DNA of 64,000 bases from Stenotrophomonas rhizophila (GTDB lineage: Bacteria > Pseudomonadota > Gammaproteobacteria > Xanthomonadales > Xanthomonadaceae), in NCBI RefSeq assembly GCF_000661955.1, contig NZ_CP007597.1, forward strand, positions 923,605 to 987,604, in the 5' to 3' direction. How positions within the stretch are numbered: position 1 is the first letter of the stretch; the number at the start of each line of letters is the position of its first letter. Both the position numbers and the translations under genes were made by a program. The notes under the pieces are model-generated. The model was not told where the DNA came from, ran no database searches, and was given only the letters and a program-made list of their open reading frames with translations. Below, piece after piece: positions 1-8,759 of this stretch.

Positions 1-566
1 TCGGTGTCGCAGTCACTGTCTTCGGCGTAGTCCAGGTCGAGCACCGGGGTGCCGCGGTACACGCCCACCGACACCGCCGCCACCGCGCCGAAGATCGGGT
101 TGCGCTTGATGTCGCCGCGCTTGATCAGGAAGTTCACCGCGTCCACCAGCGCCACGTAGGCACCGGTGATGGCGGCGGTACGGGTGCCGCCATCGGCCTG
201 CAGGACGTCGCAGTCCAGGGTGATGGTGCGTTCGCCCAAAGCGCCGCGGTCGATGCAGGCGCGCAGGGTGCGGCCGATCAGGCGCTGGATTTCCAGCGTG
301 CGGCCGCCCTGCTTGCCGCGCGCCGCTTCGCGGTCGTTGCGGGTGTGGGTGGAGCGCGGCAGCATGCCGTACTCGGCGGTGACCCAGCCTTCGCCCTTGC
401 CACGCAGGAAGCCGGGCACGCGGTTTTCCACGCTGGCGGTGCACAGCACGCGGGTTTCACCGAAGCTGACCAGCACCGAGCCCTCGGCGTGACGGGTGAA
501 GGCGCGCTCGATGCGCACTTCGCGCAGCTGGTCGGCCTGGCGGCCGCTGGGACGGGTGTCGGACAT
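1..566 (-). CDS. rph: Ribonuclease PH (3' part missing, runs off window start)
   Basis: Phosphorolytic 3'-5' exoribonuclease that trims tRNA 3' ends in the cytoplasm. The first 188 codons are visible; the family is usually about 240 residues, so roughly the last 50 lie outside the window. The start is ATG at 566, giving [17 protein letters not shown], the usual N-terminus. Family motifs follow in order: RVLCTASVE, then [16 protein letters not shown], then [17 protein letters not shown] and [20 protein letters not shown]. It is divergent from yicC with a 124-bp gap, the same rph/yicC neighbourhood seen in other gammaproteobacteria. No frameshift is seen in the visible part. Confidence 0.95.
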   Translation of the reverse strand, partial: MSDTRPSGRQADQLREVRIERAFTRHAEGSVLVSFGETRVLCTASVENRVPGFLRGKGEGWVTAEYGMLPRSTHTRNDREAARGKQGGRTLEIQRLIGRTLRACIDRGALGERTITLDCDVLQADGGTRTAAITGAYVALVDAVNFLIKRGDIKRNPIFGAVAAVSVGVYRGTPVLDLDYAEDSDCDT

Positions 567-690
567 GCGTTGGGGTTCCGTGGAAGCTGGGGGAACGCGA
601 CCATGCCCGCACCCCGAGGGGGCAGGCAGGGAGGCTCGAATGAGACCGCTAGGGTACCATTCCCCCTTTGGGAACATCGGAAAACCCACC

Positions 691-1551
691 ATGATTCGAA
701 GCATGACCGCCTATGCCGGCGGCGAGCGCGCCACCCGCTGGGGCACGCTGGCCTGTGAGCTGCGCTCGGTCAACCACCGGTTCCTGGAGGTGGGCGTGCG
801 CCTGCCCGACGAGCTGCGTGCGTTGGAACCGCAGCTGCGCGAGCGCGTCGCTTCCCGCTGCAGCCGCGGCAAGATCGACCTGGTCATGCGCCTGCGCGCG
901 CCGGAGGTCACCGGTGCACTGGTGGTCAACGACGTGCTGCTGGCCCAGCTGGGCGAACTGGCCCGCCGTCTGGCGCCGGGCTTCCCCAGCCTGCAGGTGA
1001 GCTTCACCGAGCTGCTGCAGGTGCCGGGCGTGATGCAGGGCGAAGCGGTGGACGCCGCGGCGCTGCATGCCGAGGCGCTGGCCCTGCTGGATGCCACCCT
1101 GGACGGATTCGTGGCCGCGCGTGAGCGTGAAGGCGACAAGCTGGCCGCCGCCATCCAGGAACGCGTGGACGGGGTGGAGCGCATCGCTGCCGAGGTCACC
1201 ACGCTGATTCCGCTGATCCGCGAGGGCCAGCGCACCAAGCTGGCCGCGCGCCTGGCCGACCTGCCGCACCCGGTCGATCCGGGCCGTGCCGAGCAGGAGC
1301 TGGTGATGTGGCTGCAGAAGCTGGACGTGGATGAAGAGCTGGACCGCCTGGGCAGCCACATCGTCGAAATCCGCCGGGTGTTCACCCAGCGCGAGCCGGT
1401 GGGCCGCCGCCTGGACTTCCTGCTGCAGGAATTCAACCGCGAAGCCAACACGCTGGGCTCCAAGTCGGTGGACAGCCGTACCTCCAATGCCGCCGTCGAG
1501 CTGAAGGTGCTGATCGACCAGATCCGCGAACAGGTGCAGAACATCGAATGA
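691..1551 (+). CDS. yicC: YicC family endoribonuclease
   Basis: A 286-residue member of the YicC/YloC family (YicC-like N-terminal domain followed by the DUF1732 C-terminal domain), a family described as RNA endonucleases. The ATG at 691 gives [12 protein letters not shown], the characteristic family start; an in-frame upstream extension is possible but overlaps the rph promoter region. The C-terminal half carries ELDRLGSHI, then [20 protein letters not shown], typical of the family. The stop overlaps the gmk start by four bases (ATGA), so the two genes are translationally coupled. Confidence 0.93.
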   Translation: MIRSMTAYAGGERATRWGTLACELRSVNHRFLEVGVRLPDELRALEPQLRERVASRCSRGKIDLVMRLRAPEVTGALVVNDVLLAQLGELARRLAPGFPSLQVSFTELLQVPGVMQGEAVDAAALHAEALALLDATLDGFVAAREREGDKLAAAIQERVDGVERIAAEVTTLIPLIREGQRTKLAARLADLPHPVDPGRAEQELVMWLQKLDVDEELDRLGSHIVEIRRVFTQREPVGRRLDFLLQEFNREANTLGSKSVDSRTSNAAVELKVLIDQIREQVQNIE

Positions 1552-2213
1552 GCAGCCAGCCCACGCCCGCCGGTGCGCCTGCGCGCGGCACCCTGTACAT
1601 CGTGGCCGCGCCCTCCGGGGCCGGCAAGAGCAGCATCGTCAACGCCACGCTGGCGCGCGACCCGCAGATCGCCCTGTCGATCTCGTTCACCTCGCGGGCC
1701 ACGCGCCCGGGTGAAATCAACGGCGAGCACTACCATTTCGTCAGCGCCGAGGAATTCGAGCGGATGATCGCCGCCGGCGATTTCTTCGAACATGCCTGGG
1801 TGCATGGCGACTGGAAGGGCACCGCGCGGCAGTCGGTGGAACCGCAGTTGGCCGCGGGCCAGGACGTCCTGCTGGAGATCGACTGGCAGGGCGCCCAGCA
1901 GGTCCGGCAGCTGGTGCCGGGCACGGTGACGGTGTTCATCCTGCCGCCGTCCAAGCAGGCCCTGCAGGACCGCATGCGCAAGCGCGGCCAGGACAGCGAG
2001 GCGGTGATTGCCCAGCGCCTGTCCGCCGCGCGTGAAGAGATGCTGCACTTCAACGACTTCGACTACGTCATCGTCAACGAGGTGTTCGAGACCGCAGTGG
2101 ACGAGCTGTGCGCCATCTTCACGGCCAGCCGGCTGCGCCGGGAGGCCCAGAAGGTCCGCCACGCGGGCCTGATCCAGGCTCTGCTGACCCAGGATGCGGC
2201 CTCAACTGACTGA
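1548..2213 (+). CDS. gmk: Guanylate kinase
   Basis: Phosphorylates GMP to GDP with ATP, in purine nucleotide synthesis and salvage. 221 residues, near the usual 205-210 plus a short N-terminal tail. The P-loop is PSGAGKS at residues 22-28. The GMP-binding segment SFTSRATRPGEINGEHYHFV and the LLEIDWQGAQQV segment follow, and the lid region is RMRKRGQDSEAVIAQRL. Expression is coupled to yicC by the ATGA overlap. rpoZ and spoT follow, the conserved gmk-rpoZ-spoT order that groups nucleotide and ppGpp metabolism. Confidence 0.97.
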   Translation: MSSQPTPAGAPARGTLYIVAAPSGAGKSSIVNATLARDPQIALSISFTSRATRPGEINGEHYHFVSAEEFERMIAAGDFFEHAWVHGDWKGTARQSVEPQLAAGQDVLLEIDWQGAQQVRQLVPGTVTVFILPPSKQALQDRMRKRGQDSEAVIAQRLSAAREEMLHFNDFDYVIVNEVFETAVDELCAIFTASRLRREAQKVRHAGLIQALLTQDAASTD

Positions 2214-2240
2214 TTCCAAACGGGGTGCTAGCGGGTTGGC

Positions 2241-2270
2241 TTGATTTTGTCCAGCCCCCGCCGGTACAAT
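2241..2270 (+). promoter_or_regulatory. Likely sigma-70 promoter of rpoZ
   Basis: TTGATT at 2241-2246 and TACAAT at 2265-2270 are separated by 18 bases, about 55 bases before the rpoZ start. Both hexamers are close to consensus. No experimental start site is implied. Confidence 0.55.
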
Positions 2271-2325
2271 CCGTCCCCTTTCCCTCATTCGATTGAGCAG
2301 CCCTCACCGGCTGCCGGGAGCCCGC

Positions 2326-2625
2326 ATGGCCCGCATCACCGTAGAAGATTGTCTGGAAGTCGTGAACAACCGTTTCGAACTGGTCATGATGGCGTCCAAG
2401 CGCGCCCGTCAGCTGGCCAATGGCGTTCAGGCCACCCTGGACAACAGCGAAACCGAAGACAAGCCGACCGTGCTGGCGCTGCGCGAAATTGCGGCCCGCA
2501 AGATCGACAACGCCCTGATCGACGAAGTCGAGAAGGCCGAACGCGAGCGTGCAGAGCGTGAAGCACTGGAATGGGCCGCTGCCGAAGTCGTCGCCGACGA
2601 AGACATGTCCAAGAACGACGACTGA
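2326..2625 (+). CDS. rpoZ: RNA polymerase omega subunit
   Basis: 99-residue omega subunit that helps fold and assemble the beta' subunit of RNA polymerase. The start was chosen at ATG 2326 because it gives the canonical MARITVEDC and has GGGAG about six bases upstream; a longer in-frame start at 2293 lacks this support. The conserved block [19 protein letters not shown] and the [10 protein letters not shown] segment are present. The C-terminus is acidic (DEDMSKNDD). It lies between gmk and spoT as in many proteobacteria. Confidence 0.96.
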   Translation: MARITVEDCLEVVNNRFELVMMASKRARQLANGVQATLDNSETEDKPTVLALREIAARKIDNALIDEVEKAERERAEREALEWAAAEVVADEDMSKNDD

Positions 2626-2656
2626 TCGCCTCGCGCGAACCGGTTGTGGTTGCACG

Positions 2657-2683
2657 AACAGCCCGCCTTGGCGGGCTGTTCTG
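2657..2683 (+). terminator. Rho-independent-like hairpin after rpoZ
   Basis: Perfect 10-bp stem, AACAGCCCGC (2657-2666) with GCGGGCTGTT (2671-2680), around a CTTG loop, and only a short T run. It lies 31 bases after the rpoZ stop. Confidence 0.7.
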
Positions 2684-2775
2684 CGTCTGGGCCGCGGAAA
2701 CACCGGCACGCAACGACGCAGGGTGATCTGTCCAGGCAACGACCGTTGGCCATCGCGCCACCACCGTCCAACGCG

Positions 2776-2799
2776 GTAGACGACGACCGTTGGTCGTCG
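2776..2799 (+). repeat. GTAG-headed REP (SMAG-type)
   Basis: GTAG followed by an imperfectly spaced stem CGACGACC/GGTCGTCG. It is one of the dispersed GTAG palindromes of this window and sits in the rpoZ-spoT gap. A degenerate related sequence precedes it around 2740. Confidence 0.6.
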
Positions 2800-2862
2800 C
2801 AGCCCCCTCCGATCCCTGTTCAGATGTTTGCCGTTATCCCGCCGCTGGAATAGTCTTCCAGC

Positions 2863-5022
2863 ATGAACCCAGGCCCCACTGCCAAGGTCGCCTCGCCCCC
2901 CGGCGCGGCCGTACCCGACTATGTCCTCCAGCTCGAACGCGCAGCGCATTACCTGCCGCCCGAGCAACTGCCGTTGCTGCGCCGTGCCTGGGAAGTGGGT
3001 GCCTCCGCGCATGCCGGGCAGACCCGCAAGTCCGGTGAGCCCTACATCACCCATCCGGTGGCCGTGGCCCAGGTGCTGGCCGAGCTCGGCCTGGACGTGG
3101 AAGCGCTGATCGCCGCGATCCTGCACGACACCATCGAAGACACCCCGCTCACGCGTGAGGAACTGGCGGCCGAGTTCGGCGAAGCGGTGGCCGAGCTGGT
3201 CGACGGTGTGACCAAGCTGGACAAGCTGAAATTCCGCGACCGCCAGGAAGCGGCCGCCGAGAGCTTCCGCAAGATGCTGCTGGCGATGTCGCGCGACCTG
3301 CGCGTGATCATGATCAAGCTGGCCGACCGCCTGCACAACATGCGCACGCTGGGCGCGCAGAGCCGCGAAGCGCGCGGCCGCATCGCCCGTGAAACGCTGG
3401 AGATCTACGCCCCCATCGCGCAGCGGCTGGGCATGAGCCTGGTCAAAAGCGAGCTGCAGAACCTGGGCTTCAAGGCGCTGTACCCGTGGCGCCACGCCAT
3501 CCTGGAAAAGCACATCCGCAGCCAGCCGGTGGTCCGCCGCGAGGCGATGGCGCAGGTGGAAGTGCAGCTGTCCCAGCGCTTGGCCAAGGAAGGGCTGGAG
3601 CACCGTCTGGTCAGCCGCATCAAGACCCCGTGGAGCATCTACAACAAGATGCACGACGAGAACAAATCCTTCGACCAGGTGATGGATGTCTTCGGCTTCC
3701 GCCTGGTCGTGCGCAACGTGCCCAGCGCCTACCACGCGCTGGGCGCGGTGCATGCCACCTTCAAACCGCTGGACGGGCGCTTCCGCGATTTCATCGCGAT
3801 CCCCAAGGCCAACGGTTACCAGTCGCTGCACACGGTGCTGTTCGGGCCGTACGGGTCGCCGATCGAAGTGCAGATCCGCACCGAGGAAATGGACCTGATC
3901 GCCGAGCGAGGCGTGGCCGCGCACTGGACCTACAAGTTCGGCGGCGACTCGCCCAACAGCGCGCAGAGCCGCGCGCATGCCTGGATCGTGGAACTGATCG
4001 ATTCCCAGCGCGCCGCCGGTTCGTCGCTGGAGTTCCTGGACAACGTCAAGGTGGACCTGTTCCCGGACGAGGTCTACCTGTTCACCCCGAAGGGCAAGAT
4101 CCTGGCCCTGCCGCGCAACTCCACCGCGCTCGATTTCGCCTATGCGGTGCACACCGACGTGGGCAACATGGCCGTGGCCTCGCGCGTGGACAAGAAGCTG
4201 GTGCCGCTGCGCACCAAGCTGGTCAGCGGGCAGACCGTGGAAGTGATCACCGCGCGCTCGGCCACGCCCAAGCCGCAGTGGCTGGAGTTCGTGGTCAGTT
4301 CCAAGGCACGCACCGCCATCCGCCACCAGCTCAAACAGCTGGAGCACGAAGACGCGGTGCAACTGGGCCACCGCATGCTCGACCGCGCGCTGGAGGCGAT
4401 GGACAGCTCGCTCGAACGCCTGCCCAAGGGGCGCCTGGATGCGTTCCTGGCCGAACACCGGTACCCGCGCCTGGAGGCCCTGCTGGCCGAAGTGGCGCTG
4501 GGCAACTGGATGCCCAACCAGGCCGCGCAGGCGCTGATGGCCTACGCCGAGCTGCGCGGCGGCGCGCATTCCAAGCACTCGCAGGAAAAGATCCTGATCA
4601 ACGGCAGCGAGCGCGGCGTGGTCAGCTTCGCCAACTGCTGCCAGCCGATCCCGGGGGACGACATCATGGGTTACCACACCGCCGGCAAGGGCATCGTGGT
4701 GCACCGCATGGACTGCCCGAACCTGGCCGAACTGCGCAAGTCGCCCGAGCGCTGGGTGCCCATCGGCTGGGACACCACCGTGTCCGGCGACTACGACACT
4801 TCACTGGTGGTGGAAGTGGAAAACGGCACCGGCGTGCTGGCCCAGCTGGCCGCGGCGATCGCCCAGAGCCATTCCAACATCGAACGCGTGGACTACCTCG
4901 ACCGCGATTTCAACGCCGCGGTGCTGGCCTTCAACATCCAGGTCCGCGACCGCAACCACCTGGCCGAGGTCATGCGCAGACTCCGGCGGTTGTCGGTGGT
5001 GCAGTCGGTTCGTCGGCAGTAA
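2863..5022 (+). CDS. spoT: Bifunctional (p)ppGpp synthetase/hydrolase SpoT
   Basis: 719-residue RelA/SpoT homologue controlling the stringent-response alarmone. The N-terminal HD hydrolase domain keeps the catalytic pair in ILHDTIEDT (H88, D89) and the HAGQTRKSGEPYITHP motif. The synthetase domain follows (RIKTPWSIYNKM, then DVFGFRLVV and PKANGYQSLHTVLFG), then the TGS domain (DEVYLFTPKGKI) and a C-terminal ACT domain (VVEVENGTGVLAQLAAAIA). The intact HD motif argues for SpoT rather than a hydrolase-dead RelA. The ribosome-binding site is weak. It follows rpoZ after a REP-containing gap. Confidence 0.96.
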   Translation: MNPGPTAKVASPPGAAVPDYVLQLERAAHYLPPEQLPLLRRAWEVGASAHAGQTRKSGEPYITHPVAVAQVLAELGLDVEALIAAILHDTIEDTPLTREELAAEFGEAVAELVDGVTKLDKLKFRDRQEAAAESFRKMLLAMSRDLRVIMIKLADRLHNMRTLGAQSREARGRIARETLEIYAPIAQRLGMSLVKSELQNLGFKALYPWRHAILEKHIRSQPVVRREAMAQVEVQLSQRLAKEGLEHRLVSRIKTPWSIYNKMHDENKSFDQVMDVFGFRLVVRNVPSAYHALGAVHATFKPLDGRFRDFIAIPKANGYQSLHTVLFGPYGSPIEVQIRTEEMDLIAERGVAAHWTYKFGGDSPNSAQSRAHAWIVELIDSQRAAGSSLEFLDNVKVDLFPDEVYLFTPKGKILALPRNSTALDFAYAVHTDVGNMAVASRVDKKLVPLRTKLVSGQTVEVITARSATPKPQWLEFVVSSKARTAIRHQLKQLEHEDAVQLGHRMLDRALEAMDSSLERLPKGRLDAFLAEHRYPRLEALLAEVALGNWMPNQAAQALMAYAELRGGAHSKHSQEKILINGSERGVVSFANCCQPIPGDDIMGYHTAGKGIVVHRMDCPNLAELRKSPERWVPIGWDTTVSGDYDTSLVVEVENGTGVLAQLAAAIAQSHSNIERVDYLDRDFNAAVLAFNIQVRDRNHLAEVMRRLRRLSVVQSVRRQ

Positions 5023-5076
5023 ACCGCGTACCGCGCGGCGATGATGGGCGCCGACGCTCTTGGCGCACCACCGGGG

Positions 5077-5192
5077 GTAGAGCCGACCGTTGGTCGGCTG
5101 CTCGCGCACCGCACAACAATGATCGACATGGTCGGCCGGCCGACCAACCGTCTTCGTCATTTTCCGGCCAGCCGACCAACGGTCGGCTCTAC
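5077..5192. repeat. Inverted pair of GTAG REPs (REPIN-like)
   Basis: A plus-oriented REP at 5077-5099 (GTAG, then AGCCGACC/GGTCGGCT) is followed by a minus-oriented copy with the same arms at 5170-5192. Between them is a TCGGCCGGCCGA palindrome. Such inverted pairs are the mobile unit of REP elements in genomes with a RAYT transposase. It fills most of the spoT-ridA gap. Confidence 0.75.
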
Positions 5193-5290
5193 CAGGGATT
5201 TCGGCTTCGATGTCGGCTTCGGATGCGTCGTCGGGGAGGGCGAGTCCGGCGGTACAATGGTGGGCCCACTTTTGTTCCCCTGGAGCTCCC

Positions 5291-5683
5291 ATGTCCCGCC
5301 AGATCATCACCAGCGCCAACGCCCCGGCCGCGATCGGTCCGTATTCGCAGGCTGTGCGTGCCGGCAACACCGTGTACTTCTCCGGCCAGATCCCGCTGGA
5401 CCCGGCCACCGGTGACATCGTCGGCGCCGGCGACATCGAAGCGCAGGCCCGCCGCGCCTTCGACAACCTCAAGGCCGTGGCCGAAGAAGCCGGTGGTTCG
5501 CTGGACCAGATCGTCCGCCTCGGCCTGTACCTCACCGACCTGGCCGAATTCGCCAAGGTCAACGCGGTCATGCAGGATTACTTCAAGGCCCCGTTCCCGG
5601 CCCGTTCCACCATCGAAGTGTCCGGCCTGCCCAAGGGCGCCAACTTCGAGGTTGATGCGGTGATGGTGCTCGACCAGGCCTGA
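5291..5683 (+). CDS. ridA: RidA family enamine/imine deaminase
   Basis: 130-residue YjgF/RidA protein that hydrolyses reactive 2-aminoacrylate and related imines. The start ATG at 5291 gives MSRQIITSANAPAAIGPYSQA, the typical N-terminus, with GGAG at 5282-5285 as ribosome-binding site. The catalytic arginine region (PFPARSTIEVSGLPKGANFEVDA) is intact. A possible -10 (TACAAT, 5253-5258) precedes it. It is immediately followed by recG after one base, so they are probably co-transcribed. Confidence 0.95.
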   Translation: MSRQIITSANAPAAIGPYSQAVRAGNTVYFSGQIPLDPATGDIVGAGDIEAQARRAFDNLKAVAEEAGGSLDQIVRLGLYLTDLAEFAKVNAVMQDYFKAPFPARSTIEVSGLPKGANFEVDAVMVLDQA

Positions 5684-5684
5684 C

Positions 5685-7796
5685 GTGGCACGGTCACGGG
5701 CTCCTGCACCGGCACTGGCCGCGGCCGGGGAAGCATCGCTGTCGATGCTTCCCGGGATCGGCCCGGCGGTGGCCACCAAGCTGGAGGCCCGTGGCCTGTC
5801 CTCGTTGCAGGACCTGTGGCTGCACCTGCCCCTGCGTTATGAAGACCGCACCCGGCTGACCACCATCGCCCAACTGCAGCCCGGCGTGGCCGCGCAGGTG
5901 GAAGGGCGGGTCAGCGCGGTTGAACGCGGCTTCCGTGGCCGCCCGGTGCTGAAGGTCGCCATCGAGGACGACTCCTACGGCACCCTGGTACTGCGCTTTT
6001 TCCATTTCCGCTCGCAGCAGGTGTCGCAGTTCGCCGTTGGCGCGCGCATCCGCTGCTATGGCACCGCCAAGCCCGGCCATACCGGGCTGGAGATCGTCCA
6101 CCCCAGTTACCGGGTGATGGGCGTCAACGACGATGACGATCTCGGCGACAGCCTCGACCCGGTCTACCCGGCCATCGAGGGCGTCGGCCCGGCCACCCTG
6201 CGCAAGTTCATCGGGCTGGCGTTGGACCGGTTGCCGGAAGAATCCACGCTGGAACTGGTGCCGCCGGGCTGGTTGTCCGGCATGGGCCTGCCGTCGCTGC
6301 GCAGCGCGCTGCTGACCGTGCACCGGCCGCCGCCGAATGCCGACCTGGCCGCGCTGGCCGCCGGCCGCCACCCGGCACAACGCCGCCTGGCCATCGAAGA
6401 ACTGCTGGCCCACCACCTCAGCCTGCGCCGCCAGCGCATGGCACTGCAGGCGCACCACGCACCGTCGCTGCGGGGCCCGGGCGTGCTGGTCAGGCAGCTG
6501 CGCGACAGCCTGCCGTTCCAGCTCACCGGCGCGCAGCAGCGCGTGTTCGAACAGATCCGCAAGGACCTCATCAAGGCGCACCCGATGCTGCGCCTGGTGC
6601 AGGGGGATGTGGGGTCGGGCAAGACCGTCGTGGCCGCGTTGGCGGCGATGCTGGCAGTGGAGCGGGGCAAGCAGGTTGCGCTGGCCGCGCCCACCGAACT
6701 GCTGGCCGAGCAGCACCTCAACAACCTGCGCGCCTGGCTGGAACCGCTGGGCGTGCGCACTGCCTGGCTGGCCGGCAAGGTCACCGGCAAGGCGCGCACC
6801 AAGGTGCTGGCCGACGTGGCCTCCGGCGACGCACAGGTGGTGGTCGGCACCCATGCCCTGATGCAGGACAGCGTGGTGTTCAAGGACCTCGCCCTGGCCA
6901 TCGTCGACGAGCAGCACCGCTTCGGCGTGCATCAGCGCCTGGCCCTGCGCGACAAGGGGGCGGACGGGCGCAGCGTGCCGCACCAGCTGGTGATGACCGC
7001 TACCCCGATCCCGCGCACGCTGGCGATGTCCGAGTATGCCGACCTGGATGTGTCGGCCATCGACGAACTGCCGCCGGGGCGCACCCCGGTGCAGACCGTG
7101 GCGTTCAACAACGACCGGCGCCCCGAACTGATCCAGCGCATCGCCGTGGCCTGCGCCGAGGGGCAGCAGGTGTACTGGGTGTGCACGCTGATCGAGGAAA
7201 GCGAAGAGCTCGATGCCACCCCGGCCCAGGCCACCTTCGAATCGCTGCAGGCGCTGTTGCCGGGCGTGCGCGTGGGCCTGGTGCATGGGCGGCTCAAGGC
7301 CAGCGAAAAACTCGCCACGATGGTGGCGTTCAAGGCCGGTCAGCTCGACCTGCTGGTGGCCACCACCGTGATCGAAGTTGGCGTGGACGTTCCCAATGCA
7401 TCGCTGATGATCATCGAAAACGCCGAGCGACTTGGCCTGGCCCAGCTGCACCAGCTGCGCGGTCGGGTAGGGCGCGGCTCGGCCGTGTCGCGCTGCGTGC
7501 TGCTGTACCAGGCACCGCTGTCGGCCATGGCCCGCGAGCGGCTGGAAACCATGCGCCAGACCAACGACGGCTTCCTGATCGCCGAAAAGGATCTGGAACT
7601 GCGCGGCCCCGGCGAACTGCTCGGCACCCGCCAGACCGGCCTGGCCGCGTTCCGCATGGCCGACCTGGCCCGCGACGCCGACCTGCTGCCGGGCGTGCAC
7701 GACCTGGCCGAGCGCCTGCTGGCCGAAGCACCGGACGTGGCTGACAAGGTCGTGCGCCGCTGGATCGGCACGGCCGTGCGGTATGCCTCGGCATAG
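5685..7796 (+). CDS. recG: ATP-dependent DNA helicase RecG
   Basis: 703-residue branch-migration helicase that processes Holliday junctions and stalled forks. Start is GTG at 5685, one base after the ridA stop. The N-terminal wedge/OB region (residues about 1-270) is followed by the helicase core: GDVGSGKT P-loop at 307-314, the DEQH box in IVDEQHRFGVHQR, the TATPIPRTL motif, and C-terminal LHQLRGRVGRG and LLGTRQTG. Length matches the family (about 690). Confidence 0.96.
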   Translation: MARSRAPAPALAAAGEASLSMLPGIGPAVATKLEARGLSSLQDLWLHLPLRYEDRTRLTTIAQLQPGVAAQVEGRVSAVERGFRGRPVLKVAIEDDSYGTLVLRFFHFRSQQVSQFAVGARIRCYGTAKPGHTGLEIVHPSYRVMGVNDDDDLGDSLDPVYPAIEGVGPATLRKFIGLALDRLPEESTLELVPPGWLSGMGLPSLRSALLTVHRPPPNADLAALAAGRHPAQRRLAIEELLAHHLSLRRQRMALQAHHAPSLRGPGVLVRQLRDSLPFQLTGAQQRVFEQIRKDLIKAHPMLRLVQGDVGSGKTVVAALAAMLAVERGKQVALAAPTELLAEQHLNNLRAWLEPLGVRTAWLAGKVTGKARTKVLADVASGDAQVVVGTHALMQDSVVFKDLALAIVDEQHRFGVHQRLALRDKGADGRSVPHQLVMTATPIPRTLAMSEYADLDVSAIDELPPGRTPVQTVAFNNDRRPELIQRIAVACAEGQQVYWVCTLIEESEELDATPAQATFESLQALLPGVRVGLVHGRLKASEKLATMVAFKAGQLDLLVATTVIEVGVDVPNASLMIIENAERLGLAQLHQLRGRVGRGSAVSRCVLLYQAPLSAMARERLETMRQTNDGFLIAEKDLELRGPGELLGTRQTGLAAFRMADLARDADLLPGVHDLAERLLAEAPDVADKVVRRWIGTAVRYASA

Positions 7797-7919
7797 AACG
7801 CCGCCTGCCTGGTGGTGTCGGCCGTTGACGGGCGAACCGCGATACCGATCGCTCCGTCGGCTGACCAAGGCGCAGTATCCGACACACAAACTGGAGACTC
7901 CCGAAAGGGAAATTCTGAA

Positions 7920-8438
7920 ATGGACAAAGCAAGAAAAACCTCGACGGATACGCTCGTAACATCGGTGGGGGCTGACTCGCATTCCTCGCTGCTGAAACGA
8001 CTATTCGCTGAACTTGGCATCGGAGAGGATCGCTTGGAAAAGTATCCCCTGAATCTCCCAGGGCGGCGGCTATGGTCAGATGAAGCGCGGGGGCTGCAAC
8101 TGGATTTTAAGAATGCTTGGCTGCTGGGCGATGATCCTCGCCATGCACAACACGAGGGGCCTTGGATGCTTACGAAGGTCGTATTCTGGGGCGCACGAAA
8201 GAAGAAGATCCCATACAGCCATCCTCTGCCCTATGGGGTGAATTTCCAGATGTCGCGCGACGCAGCAAGGATGGCGTTGCTTGAAAGCGGATTCGGAGAA
8301 GCCAGGCAGATGGGCTTCTCGGACGAAGTGGACATGTGGACGCGTAAGGGCCTGGAGGTAACGATTGACTATTCCGGAGAAAAAGATGCCATTCGTTGCC
8401 TAACGGTAGGCGTCCCTATCAACCGCAATGACACGTAG
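7920..8438 (+). CDS. Unrecognised protein, lower-GC gene
   Basis: 172-residue cytoplasmic-looking protein with no signal peptide or membrane segment. I chose ATG at 7920 (MDKARKTSTD), because the sequence between 7812 and 7920 does not look coding and a purine-rich AAAGGG lies upstream. The middle contains WMLTKVVFWGARKKKIPY and PYGVNFQMSRDAARMALLE, and the end reads like a short beta strand with a proline. Base composition is visibly lower in GC than the neighbours and codon use is less biased, suggesting acquisition. The size and shape recall single-domain immunity proteins of contact-dependent toxins, but no toxin gene is adjacent, so this is only a guess. Confidence 0.6.
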   Translation: MDKARKTSTDTLVTSVGADSHSSLLKRLFAELGIGEDRLEKYPLNLPGRRLWSDEARGLQLDFKNAWLLGDDPRHAQHEGPWMLTKVVFWGARKKKIPYSHPLPYGVNFQMSRDAARMALLESGFGEARQMGFSDEVDMWTRKGLEVTIDYSGEKDAIRCLTVGVPINRNDT

Positions 8439-8759
8439 TCGTGTCTGGATATAGGTGGCGGATGACATCCACAGCATTGCTCGGCCCGTCATAGAGCGTT
8501 GCCTGGGTCCAGACTCGCTGGGTCTGCCCTTACAACTGGTGATTGAGGGAGTGGCGAAGTTGGAGGGGCTCGCACAACGCCCTCTGAAGCGATCTGCGCG
8601 AATTGGGTCAGGAATCTCCTTCCGCGCCTATTGCGCGCAGGCCGGCGCATGGGGCGGATGATGGGCGAACCGTAGGTCGGTCCGGATAGGCATCGCCCCC
8701 GCCTTGTATTTGTCATGACAGGGTGCGAAAGTCCCTTGCCGATTATCAAGACGGCAACG
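8439..8759. other. Intergenic stretch, nothing recognised
   Basis: About 320 bases between the unrecognised lower-GC gene and the nucleoside hydrolase gene. A 68-codon open frame at 8455-8661 has no ribosome-binding site and no recognisable product. No convincing hairpin terminator or promoter was seen. Confidence 0.5.

Noticed and set aside
2119..4704. An 861-codon open frame on the minus strand across spoT
   Set aside because: It is antisense to a clear SpoT gene, is His/Gln/Arg-rich with no recognisable domain, and is a normal consequence of high-GC codon bias.
8455..8661. A 68-codon open frame after the lower-GC gene
   Set aside because: No ribosome-binding site, no similarity recognised, no codon bias.
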